A stretch of 5,367 nt of DNA from Christensenella sp. UBA5399. Its GTDB lineage: Bacteria > Bacillota > Clostridia > Christensenellales > Christensenellaceae. Under the pieces are notes generated by a model. That model made no database searches. It worked only from the letters and a program-made list of their open reading frames with translations, and was not told where the DNA came from. Within the stretch, counting starts at the first letter, position 1. Every line of letters begins with the position of its first letter. The position numbers and the translations under genes are program-made. Positions 1 to 5,087 of the stretch are shown in pieces. The stretch lies in NCBI GenBank assembly GCA_002407725.1, contig DHOD01000060.1, forward strand, positions 1 through 5,367. Reading direction: 5' to 3'.

Positions 1-1148
1 TCTATGTCGCACATAAGGGCGGACACATTTTTGTTTGCGTGTGCGGCCCGCTGCAAAAAGGCGTCGGCATTGCTCGCCAGAAACCGCCTGTTCTTTGCCT
101 TTGTAAGCGGATCTTCGACCGCAATCGAGCGCAACTGGCTCATCTTCTGCACAAATTCCGTTACTTCATGGATAATATAGCCGTTTCCGCAATATTGGTT
201 GATTCCGCTGCTCAGCGGAAAGGAGCGGACAATAAAATGTTTGTTCCCACCATCGTATGGCAGGCTCATTTCATACTCGCTCTTCGCCAGCAGGTTTGGG
301 GTGCCAATCAACCTTGACAAATCCATTGGCAATGGGTTATCCGTGCCTGCGTACCGCACAAAAAACTCTGCGCCCTTTTTGTTCAGGTCCACACAGTATC
401 CATTCAGGTCAAACACAACATACGCATCGTCGATGTTGTCAAGCGCCTTCTGACGTGCCGAGAACAGGTATCCAAAAAACACAGAACATATAATGGCAAC
501 GGATATCCATGTGGTAAACAGCGTAATCCGCAGTTCGCCCAGAACAGGCACACATTCCTCCAGCACCAAAAAGAACGCAGGCAGTATCGTGCCGATCACC
601 AACAACCACCGTATCCACGGCTTTCGCAGCATGCCAAGTTTGCCATATCGCAGCACATGGATGATCGCAAGCAAAATCAACCCAAGCGAATAAATGGTCA
701 TCACCACGCTTGCAACCCCATAATTGGCGCTATACAAAAAACCATCCGGTTCCTTTATCACCGACGCAATCACCAGATGATGAAAATGATTTGTCGCACA
801 TAAGACCAACAGCAACACCGGAATCAGCAGCAACAGCTTCTGAAACCGAAATATCAACCCGCGTCCATGGCCAACCAAATTGACTGCAATGACAGCAAAA
901 AACGTGTTCACAAAAACACCTGAGGCAGCAAGCATGGCGACCATGTTCTCTAACAATTGCCCTTCCGGCAGCAACAGGGCAATTGTCGAAATTATACTGA
1001 AAAACATGCTGGCCGCAAGCAGCCACAGGCAGTAATTGACTGCGGGGATTTGCTTTTTACGCAATTCAAAATAGCGCGAAAAAAGGACGATCAACACACA
1101 AATGTTAACCCCCATAAAAAGCATGGTGATGTAATGATAATTGACCAT
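1..1148 (-). CDS. 7TM sensor - PAS-like - GGDEF diguanylate cyclase, 3' part outside window
   Basis: Reading the minus strand from the ATG at 1148 gives 382 codons with no stop before the left edge, so the C-terminus is missing. The N-terminal 230 residues hold about seven hydrophobic segments (roughly 8-25, 38-60, 67-92, 104-118, 143-166, 181-197, 207-229), the layout of the 7TM region found in front of histidine kinases and diguanylate cyclases. Residues 233-335 look like a PAS-type sensor, with DNIDDAYVVFDLNG near its start. Residues 346-357, DPLTKAKNRRFL, match the opening motif of GGDEF domains (usually DxLTxLxNRR), and MCDID at the edge fits the first metal-binding Asp region. The GG(D/E)EF loop lies outside, so activity cannot be judged. 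The family makes cyclic di-GMP from two GTP at the inner membrane in response to a signal. The start has only a weak GGGGG (1154-1158) five bases upstream, but no better in-frame start is seen. It is divergent from the lipoprotein gene. Confidence 0.9.
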   Translation of the reverse strand, partial: MVNYHYITMLFMGVNICVLIVLFSRYFELRKKQIPAVNYCLWLLAASMFFSIISTIALLLPEGQLLENMVAMLAASGVFVNTFFAVIAVNLVGHGRGLIFRFQKLLLLIPVLLLVLCATNHFHHLVIASVIKEPDGFLYSANYGVASVVMTIYSLGLILLAIIHVLRYGKLGMLRKPWIRWLLVIGTILPAFFLVLEECVPVLGELRITLFTTWISVAIICSVFFGYLFSARQKALDNIDDAYVVFDLNGYCVDLNKKGAEFFVRYAGTDNPLPMDLSRLIGTPNLLAKSEYEMSLPYDGGNKHFIVRSFPLSSGINQYCGNGYIIHEVTEFVQKMSQLRSIAVEDPLTKAKNRRFLASNADAFLQRAAHANKNVSALMCDI

Positions 1149-1193
1149 TGCTGCCCCCGCACCACATATGAGAATACATACGCGACATTTAAT

Positions 1194-1225
1194 ATTATAT
1201 TATACTATTATTTACAGTCCCGCAA
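1194..1225 (-). promoter_or_regulatory. Candidate promoter of the 7TM-GGDEF gene
   Basis: On the minus strand two overlapping TATAAT hexamers are read at 1204-1199 and 1199-1194, inside an AT-only run. TTGCGG at 1225-1220 is a possible -35 box, with 15 bases to the first and 20 to the second -10, neither of which is ideal. Transcription would start about 40 to 50 bases before the ATG at 1148. The -10 match is exact; the -35 assignment is weak. Confidence 0.45.
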
Positions 1226-1237
1226 CCAGCCGACCTT

Positions 1238-1283
1238 GGCGCCTTCCTGTTCAAATCAGCTTGCCCTGTCAGGCGCCTTTTTT
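1238..1283 (+). terminator. Possible terminator with long loop, no gene in front
   Basis: GGCGCCT at 1238-1244 pairs perfectly with AGGCGCC at 1271-1277 and is followed at once by six T residues (1278-1283). The loop is 26 bases, long for an intrinsic terminator, which lowers confidence. No plus-strand gene precedes it; the upstream gene is on the minus strand. It lies upstream of the candidate GGDEF promoter, so it would not be in that gene's leader. It might instead be part of a structured RNA or a relic of a lost gene. Confidence 0.4.
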
Positions 1284-1368
1284 ACAATTTGTTCAAAACC
1301 CGTTCATTCGCCGTTCACAACCGCATGCTATATTTAACTTACATAGAATATACTTCCAACCCCTTTTA

Positions 1369-1398
1369 GGGCCCTCGCAACGAGGGCCCGCTTTTTTT
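1369..1398 (+). terminator. Strong intrinsic terminator, orphan
   Basis: GGGCCCTCG at 1369-1377 and CGAGGGCCC at 1381-1389 form a perfect 9-bp GC-rich stem with a three-base loop (CAA). A run of seven T residues follows at 1392-1398. The T run exists only on the plus strand side, so termination is of plus-strand transcription. There is no plus-strand gene between it and the previous terminator-like hairpin, so what it terminates is unknown: a short RNA, antisense read-through from the GGDEF region, or a gene now lost. Confidence 0.75.
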
Positions 1399-1422
1399 AT
1401 AACAGGAAGGAATGAATATAGT

Positions 1423-1515
1423 ATGAACTTTGCCACACCGGCAGAACGCCCATCCCCCATCATCCGTCCAACCGGTAGCCGTTTCGATAAATGTGAAATT
1501 GTTGATATAATATAG
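1423..1515 (+). CDS. Weak candidate: 30-codon small ORF
   Basis: An ATG at 1423 opens a 30-codon frame that stops with TAG at 1513-1515 (starts MNFATPAERP, ends DKCEIVDII). AGGAAGG at 1404-1410 could serve as a ribosome binding site but sits 12 bases away, longer than usual. The frame follows the strong terminator at 1369-1398, and its last codons overlap the extended -10 box that probably drives the next gene, so it would need its own promoter. I recognise no family. It may be chance or a gene remnant. Confidence 0.15.
   Translation: MNFATPAERPSPIIRPTGSRFDKCEIVDII
1503..1511 (+). promoter_or_regulatory. Extended -10 promoter of the lipoprotein gene
   Basis: TGATATAAT at 1503-1511 is an exact TGn-TATAAT extended -10 element, a type that can work without a good -35 box. 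The best -35 candidate, TTCGAT at 1483-1488 with a 17-base spacer, is poor. The transcript would start near 1518, giving a leader of about 20 bases that contains the AAGGAGG ribosome binding site (1526-1532). Confidence 0.55.
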
Positions 1516-1537
1516 TATGTTTATGAAGGAGGACAAA

Positions 1538-2332
1538 ATGAAAAACAAAAAAATCTTGGTTATAATCTCTTTGATGCTGGTATGCCCCTTTGCATTTGCA
1601 GCCTGCGCGCCCGCTTCCGGTGATGCGCCAATTGAAGAGCCGGCCGCTACGCCCGGGGTCACAGCCGCTACGGAAGCTCCTGCGCAGCCGCCCTCGGAGG
1701 AACCCACACAATTGCCACCGGATGAACCCACACCGGAGAACGCCACGCCCGCGCCCGCCAAAATTCCTGAGGACAGCACCGCGGTCACCCTCACCACTTC
1801 GGGCACGATACAGGAAGTGCTGGATGGCGGAAATCAAATCCATGTGCTGGGCGAAAACGATGTAAACCCCGCAAACGATATCATTGCGAACATATCTGAC
1901 GATACGGTGGTCATTGACGCACAGACCGGCGATATTGCCAGCGACTATGTGTTCAGCGAAGGTGAAACAGTTGAACTGACGGTCAGCAGTGCCATGACAA
2001 AATCGCTGCCGCCGATCTCCAATGCATATATGGTTGTTGTAAACATCGGGGACGACATGCTCGGCCTCCCCACATACATCATTGTAAACGATGTGGAGAA
2101 GAACGAGGACGGTTCCGTTATCCTACTGAACCAAAACAAAGATACGTATGTCACCATTCCCGCCGAGTTGGAACTGCAGGCAATAGATGTGGACGGGAAT
2201 GCTTCCGCTGAGAAAGTCTCTCCCTATGACCTTAAAACAAGCGACATCGTGCTTGCCTGGTACGACTTTGTGGCACTGAGCTATCCGGCACAGGCAACAG
2301 CCACACAGGCCAGCATCATAATTCCAAATTGA
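1538..2332 (+). CDS. Probable lipoprotein with Pro-rich stalk and two similar beta-rich halves
   Basis: The product is 264 residues. I chose the ATG at 1538 because AAGGAGG (1526-1532) lies five bases before it; an in-frame ATG at 1517 lies upstream of that site. Residues 1-22 are a signal peptide (KNKK, hydrophobic core, AFAAC). Cys23 would be the lipidated residue, although Phe at -3 makes the lipobox atypical. Residues 24-80 are a Pro/Glu/Ala/Thr-rich linker. Residues 82-170 are beta-rich, with G-T-I-Q-E-V, VVIDAQTG, EGETVEL and AMTKSLPP; this style is common in Clostridia/Bacilli envelope proteins of unassigned function. Residues 180-262 seem to repeat the same pattern (VNDVEKNEDGSVIL, SDIVLAW, SYPAQATATQASI). 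It probably sits on the outer face of the membrane. No catalytic motif is visible. It converges with the Ig-like gene and shares its terminator. It could instead be a secreted protein cut after AFA. Confidence 0.88.
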   Translation: MKNKKILVIISLMLVCPFAFAACAPASGDAPIEEPAATPGVTAATEAPAQPPSEEPTQLPPDEPTPENATPAPAKIPEDSTAVTLTTSGTIQEVLDGGNQIHVLGENDVNPANDIIANISDDTVVIDAQTGDIASDYVFSEGETVELTVSSAMTKSLPPISNAYMVVVNIGDDMLGLPTYIIVNDVEKNEDGSVILLNQNKDTYVTIPAELELQAIDVDGNASAEKVSPYDLKTSDIVLAWYDFVALSYPAQATATQASIIIPN

Positions 2333-2350
2333 TTGCTTTTTCCTGATATA

Positions 2351-2383
2351 AAACGTGCGGCTGTATAAGCCGCACGTTTTTTT
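2351..2383. terminator. Bidirectional terminator between convergent genes
   Basis: AAACGTGCGGCT (2351-2362) and AGCCGCACGTTT (2368-2379) form a perfect 12-bp stem with a five-base loop. Seven T residues (2377-2383) follow on the plus strand, 18 bases after the lipoprotein stop. On the minus strand the stem is followed by TTTTATAT, weaker but usable for the Ig-like gene, whose stop at 2389 lies just before it. Confidence 0.9.
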
Positions 2384-2388
2384 CTTAT

Positions 2389-3231
2389 CTATCTGCCACT
2401 CCGTTTACGCGACCGGACAACAGCCAATACAATCAATACCACTGCCACAACCACAATCACAACAATCCAACTCCATGTTGTCGAGCCGGTCGTTTCACCT
2501 GCCGTCACCTGGATGGTCACCGCTGAAATTTCATCTGTCAAAGACCCGTCGGTATCGACAAGCTGCGCATTGATCGTCACATCCTCCGCCGGGGCAATTC
2601 CCGTCACCACCGCCTGCTCCGGCGCATCCGCGTTTGCATCCACCGATGCGGCACTGTCGTCACTGCTCGACCACTGGATGTCCGTCCCCGCCGGAAGCTT
2701 TCCGTCGTCGGTACGGATTGTCGCAATCACAAGCGACGTCTCACCCACCTCAATCGACCCATGCTCCAGCGTGATGGGCCCCAGGGTCACCGCATTTGTT
2801 TCACCGCCGCCATCATCTCCACCATCCCCGGTATCACCGTTGACCTGCACGACCGTATTGCTGATTTCATTGGTGAATGAACCGTCCGCATCCAACAGCT
2901 GTGCCGTGACGGTCACCTCATTGGCCGGCGCCACCCCCGTCACCACCGCCGTATCGTCCGAACCCGGCTCCGGTGCTATCGTTGCCGCATTTTCATCGCT
3001 CACCGACCAGCTGATTGTCATTCCTTCCGGCAACGTACCATCCTCGGTCTGTATGGTCGCAATCACAAGCGACGTCCCTCCAACATCAATTGACCCATGC
3101 TCCATCGCCAACGGGCCTAAAATCGTCTCTCCATTTTCCCCTGCCAATGCCGCCGCGGGCATCAAAACTACCATTGCCGCCACAAGCAACAAAACGATTA
3201 CCCGGCCACCCGATATCTTGTTCTTTTCCAT
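2389..3231 (-). CDS. Membrane-anchored surface protein with two Ig-like (BIG2-like) repeats
   Basis: The product is 280 residues. The ATG at 3231 has GGAGGA (3246-3241) nine bases upstream. Residues 1-30 form a signal peptide (charged MEKNK, hydrophobic core, AALA cleavage site). Two homologous domains follow, about 38-130 and 150-242, joined by a Gly/Asp-rich linker (131-147). Each carries EHGSI, TSLVIATI, a single Trp, a TG turn and DGS, in the style of bacterial Ig-like group 2 domains, which serve as spacers or adhesive modules on the cell surface. Residues 255-272 are a transmembrane helix, followed by a basic tail (RSRKRSGR) that fits an outside-facing protein stopped in the membrane. 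There is no LPXTG, so sortase attachment is unlikely. No enzyme motif is visible, so a structural, adhesive or sensing role is inference. It is divergent from ohr and convergent with the lipoprotein gene; both are envelope proteins. Confidence 0.9.
   Translation of the reverse strand: MEKNKISGGRVIVLLLVAAMVVLMPAAALAGENGETILGPLAMEHGSIDVGGTSLVIATIQTEDGTLPEGMTISWSVSDENAATIAPEPGSDDTAVVTGVAPANEVTVTAQLLDADGSFTNEISNTVVQVNGDTGDGGDDGGGETNAVTLGPITLEHGSIEVGETSLVIATIRTDDGKLPAGTDIQWSSSDDSAASVDANADAPEQAVVTGIAPAEDVTINAQLVDTDGSLTDEISAVTIQVTAGETTGSTTWSWIVVIVVVAVVLIVLAVVRSRKRSGR
2506..3120 (-). repeat. Tandem Ig-like domain duplication inside one gene
   Basis: Two coding repeats lie at 2842-3120 (residues 38-130) and 2506-2784 (residues 150-242). 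They align over 93 residues with a constant offset of 112 and no gaps. By my count 54 of 93 positions are identical (58%). The conserved blocks are LGP, EHGSI, TSLVIATI, VVTG and EIS. The least conserved part is residues 84-94 against 196-206, probably an exposed loop. This is an internal duplication of a domain. Confidence 0.92.
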
Positions 3232-3290
3232 GACTTGATCTCCTCCCTGTTATTCAAAAAATACATGCTGTCTGTTTTTCCGTATGTTTT

Positions 3291-3320
3291 ATTATATTCC
3301 TTTCATTCATAACCACACAA
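3291..3320 (-). promoter_or_regulatory. Promoter of the Ig-like surface protein gene
   Basis: On the minus strand TTGTGT (3320-3315) and TATAAT (3296-3291) are separated by 18 bases. The -10 box is exact and the -35 box matches at TTG. The start point would be near 3284, giving a leader of about 50 bases with GGAGGA at its end. The -10 box overlaps one arm of the 13-base inverted repeat. Confidence 0.6.
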
Positions 3321-3459
3321 TACCTTTTTCATTCCACAAAATGCGATAATATTCAATTATTTTCCATTTGCGCCCTCCGATCGTTTATCCCTTGTGTCTG
3401 TTGTTTATAAAACATGCAACGGCAACTATAAATAAAAAATATAAAGATGAAAGGAATAT
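3294..3459. repeat. 13-base inverted repeat in the divergent gap
   Basis: ATGAAAGGAATAT is read on the minus strand at 3306-3294 and on the plus strand at 3447-3459. The first copy overlaps the -10 box of the Ig-like gene; the second covers the ribosome binding site region of ohr. The arms are 140 bases apart. Such a match is unlikely by chance in a gap of this size, though AT richness helps. It could be a shared binding site or a local duplication. Confidence 0.6.
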
Positions 3460-3474
3460 TTTTTCATGAAAAAA
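3459..3474. promoter_or_regulatory. 16-bp palindrome over the ohr start codon
   Basis: TTTTTTCATGAAAAAA is a perfect palindrome centred on the ATG of ohr. Flanking GAATAT (3454-3459) and ATATTC (3477-3482) could extend the pairing with a small offset and draw in part of the ribosome binding site. It might be a protein site or a weak hairpin at the start codon, or simply the result of T-rich leader and Lys codons. It does not resemble the known OhrR operator (TACAATT and its mirror). Confidence 0.3.
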
Positions 3475-3867
3475 CTATATTCAACAACCATGGTCAATAC
3501 CGGCGGACGCTCCGGAAAGGTCGCAGCCCCCGACGGATCCCTCTCTCTGAACATCGCCCCGCCGGGAGGCAACGCCGATACCACCAACCCCGAGCAGTTG
3601 TTTGCGGCCGGGTACAGCTCATGCTTCAACAGCGCGCTTGAACTGGTGATGCAGCGCGAAAAGGTGCAGGGCGACAGCACCGTGACGGCCATCGTATCCT
3701 TGTACGAAAGGGAAGCGTTCGATTTTATCATCGGCGTTGAACTGCAAGGGCATATTGAGGGCGTATCCAAGGAGCAAACACAGGAGCTGCTGGAAAAGGC
3801 GCACATGGTCTGCCCCTATTCCAAGGCTACGCGTGGCAACATCGAGGTGACGCTGAAGGCAGTCTGA
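3466..3867 (+). CDS. ohr: Ohr family organic hydroperoxide resistance protein
   Basis: The product is 133 residues, close to the usual 135-145 of Ohr in the OsmC/Ohr superfamily. Ohr is a cytosolic, thiol-dependent homodimeric peroxidase that reduces organic and fatty-acid hydroperoxides, normally recycled by lipoylated proteins. The diagnostic residues are present: Cys53 in GYSSCF (peroxidatic), Cys116 in MVCPYSKATRGN (resolving), Arg15 in TGGR, and Glu43 in NPEQLFAAGY. The C-terminal ATRGNIEVTL is an Ohr signature that separates it from OsmC. The region between the N-terminal strands and NPEQ is a few residues shorter than in proteobacterial Ohr. The ATG at 3466 has AAAGGA (3450-3455) ten bases upstream. 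No exact promoter stands out, but TATAAA occurs at 3427-3432 and 3440-3445. No ohrR regulator gene is next to it in this window. It shares a terminator with the convergent epimerase gene. Confidence 0.95.
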   Translation: MKKLYSTTMVNTGGRSGKVAAPDGSLSLNIAPPGGNADTTNPEQLFAAGYSSCFNSALELVMQREKVQGDSTVTAIVSLYEREAFDFIIGVELQGHIEGVSKEQTQELLEKAHMVCPYSKATRGNIEVTLKAV

Positions 3868-3902
3868 CGTACCATATCACAACGATCAACCAATAAAAAA
3901 CA

Positions 3903-3940
3903 AAAAGGCTCCGGTTTCTTCAAACAAACCAGGGCCTTTT
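3903..3940. terminator. Bidirectional terminator between ohr and epimerase
   Basis: AAAAGGCTCCGGTTT (3903-3917) pairs with AAACCAGGGCCTTTT (3926-3940) with one mismatch and one G-U pair; the loop is eight bases. On the plus strand the tail is TTTTCTGTTTT, 35 bases after the ohr stop. On the minus strand the tail is TTTTTGTTTTTT, better still, and serves the epimerase gene that stops at 3989. Confidence 0.88.
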
Positions 3941-3988
3941 CTGTTTTGGTGATGTTTTGAAACTGCCAATTTCAGATGCAGGTATTTC

Positions 3989-4846
3989 TCACAGCGCTTG
4001 CAGTATGGCTGTCAAGTTCTTTTTCCCTTCCACCGCCAGCTGTTCGCCCGAATCTGCGAACTTCCGCCAAATCGCACAATTGCCGTTCAACTGCTCAAAT
4101 CCGGGGTCAAACGATTCAATCACAACGGGCCCTTCATAACCGATCTTGTTTAACGCCCGAAAGAATTCCGCAAAAGGAACAAGCCCGGTTCCCGGTATGC
4201 CGCGGTTGTTTTCGCAAACGTGCACATAACCTAAATATTCCTTGCCACAGGCTTCCACCGCACCCGTAAAGCTGGTCTCCTCCCGTATCATATGGAAGCA
4301 GTCCAGATGCACCTGCATGTTCCCCGTGCCCACATCCTTGCAGTACCGCACCGCATCTTCCGCAATATTGAGAAAATGCGTCTCGAACCGGTTGACCGCC
4401 TCGACGCAGATGTTGATGTCGCTTTTGTCCTTTGCATAGCGCGCAATCTCCCGCATGGCCGTCACCGACCATTCCCATTCCTGCTCTGTACGCGGCTTGC
4501 GCGTCAGGTAACCCCACGCGGCATAATTGACCCCGGCAATGATTTGCGACCCGAGCGCAATATTGATATCTACAAGCTTCTTCATTGTCCTGACGCCGTT
4601 CTCCCGGACCGCGCTGTCAGGCGAAATCAGATTTGTATCTTCACCCAGTGTAATGGATGTCGCAATCTGGTCAAACCCCGCCTTCTCCAGTTCCCCTTTC
4701 ACCGCCTCGACAGGAAAGCTGAACGGATCGGCAATTGCGAATTCCAGCACGGGGAATCCCAGCTCCCTCGCCTTGGGAATGATCCATAGGTCTTCCTGTG
4801 AAAAAAGTTCCGTCCATATAAAAGAATCCACTCCAATTTTAATCAT
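3989..4846 (-). CDS. Sugar 3-epimerase of the D-tagatose/D-allulose type (TIM barrel)
   Basis: Started at 4846 the product is 285 residues, close to the 285-295 typical of ketose 3-epimerases in the AP endonuclease 2-like TIM-barrel superfamily. I prefer this ATG because GGAG (4858-4855) lies eight bases before it; the ATG at 4852 adds two residues but is only two bases from that site. Counted from 4852, the metal ligands are Glu151 (CVEAVNRFE), Asp184 (HLDCFHM), His211 (YVHVCENNRG) and Glu246 (VVIESFDP). His187 and Arg217 match substrate-binding positions of the family. ENNRGIPGTG and VNRFETHFLN are hallmark stretches. Family members invert C3 of free ketohexoses such as fructose, tagatose or allulose using Mn or Co. 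The true substrate cannot be read from sequence, and other sugar or inosose isomerases are possible. No transporter or sugar kinase lies nearby. It has its own promoter and is divergent from the HTH-like gene. Confidence 0.92.
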   Translation of the reverse strand: MIKIGVDSFIWTELFSQEDLWIIPKARELGFPVLEFAIADPFSFPVEAVKGELEKAGFDQIATSITLGEDTNLISPDSAVRENGVRTMKKLVDINIALGSQIIAGVNYAAWGYLTRKPRTEQEWEWSVTAMREIARYAKDKSDINICVEAVNRFETHFLNIAEDAVRYCKDVGTGNMQVHLDCFHMIREETSFTGAVEACGKEYLGYVHVCENNRGIPGTGLVPFAEFFRALNKIGYEGPVVIESFDPGFEQLNGNCAIWRKFADSGEQLAVEGKKNLTAILQAL

Positions 4847-4930
4847 CGCCATCTCTCCATTCTATTACGCTTAACAACTGCAAATTCCGGTATAGCAGCT
4901 ATTTGTTTCTACCCATGTTTTCTGTAAATA

Positions 4931-4939
4931 ATTATAGCA
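4931..4939 (-). promoter_or_regulatory. Extended -10 promoter of the epimerase gene
   Basis: On the minus strand TGCTATAAT (4939-4931) is an exact TGn-TATAAT element. No good -35 box is found 16-18 bases upstream (GGATAT at 4959-4954 is poor), which fits an extended -10 promoter. The start point would be near 4924, leaving a leader of nearly 80 bases. I see no clear hairpin or riboswitch in that leader. Confidence 0.5.
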
Positions 4940-4987
4940 CAAACAACGCACGCATATCCCGAAGGCACAAAAGAATTTCGTCATTGT

Positions 4988-5069
4988 ATATACCATGATT
5001 GGGCCCAGCTGCCTTTTGAAACTTTACCTGCAAAATGTATTCGGCCAACATGTTATGGTATATCCCAAT
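4988..5069. repeat. Inverted repeat boxes in front of the HTH-like gene
   Basis: ATATACCAT (4988-4996) is mirrored by ATGGTATAT (5055-5063). Next to them ATTGGG (4998-5003) is mirrored by CCCAAT (5064-5069), but in swapped order, so the two do not form one continuous hairpin. The right box overlaps TGTTATGGT (5051-5059), a poor but possible extended -10 for the HTH-like gene. This layout could be a pair of operator sites; it may also be chance. Confidence 0.35.
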
Positions 5070-5087
5070 ACAGAAAGGAGTTACGCC

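Larger units (their letters stand above)
1149..1537. other. 389-base divergent intergenic region
   Basis: This gap separates the minus-strand GGDEF gene from the plus-strand lipoprotein gene. It holds the minus promoter (1194-1225), two plus-oriented terminator-like hairpins (1238-1283 and 1369-1398), a weak 30-codon ORF (1423-1515) and an extended -10 element (1503-1511). Longer open frames across it have no ribosome binding site and no recognisable protein character. No tRNA or known riboswitch fold was recognised by eye. Confidence 0.7.

Noticed and set aside
730..1026. 98-codon minus-strand frame rich in Cys
   Set aside because: It is a different frame of the same strand as the 7TM-GGDEF gene, whose membrane helices run through this whole stretch.
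957..1515. Plus-strand frames of 126 and 124 codons across the divergent gap
   Set aside because: They cross both terminator hairpins and have no initiation signals or recognisable protein features. Only the last 30 codons of the second are kept as a weak candidate.
1366..1843. Two minus-strand open frames of 127 and 146 codons over the lipoprotein start
   Set aside because: They are antisense to a gene with a strong ribosome binding site and signal peptide; the products are low-complexity Gly/Ser/Ala or Arg/Gly.
2389..2475. Sortase sorting signal at the end of the Ig-like protein
   Set aside because: The hydrophobic helix and basic tail are present but no LPXTG-like motif precedes them.
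2513..3238. 241-codon plus-strand open frame
   Set aside because: It lies exactly antisense to the Ig-like gene, has no ribosome binding site and its Ser/Pro/Thr-rich product reflects the complementary codons. The minus frame has a signal peptide, repeats and an anchor.
3232..3465. OhrR-type operator upstream of ohr
   Set aside because: I looked for TACAATT with its mirror image and found no convincing match.
4292..4789. 165-codon plus-strand open frame
   Set aside because: It is antisense to the epimerase, which has every family motif; the product is Arg/His/Pro-rich, typical of a shadow frame.
4847..4852. ATG at 4852 as the epimerase start
   Set aside because: It leaves only two bases after GGAG-AG, too close for a ribosome binding site; the ATG at 4846 has normal spacing. 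The difference is two residues.
1208..4932. Shared 11-mer CTGTAAATAAT near the GGDEF and epimerase promoters
   Set aside because: It lies in opposite orientation relative to the two genes, and several 11-mer matches are expected by chance in a window of this length, more so in AT-rich gaps.
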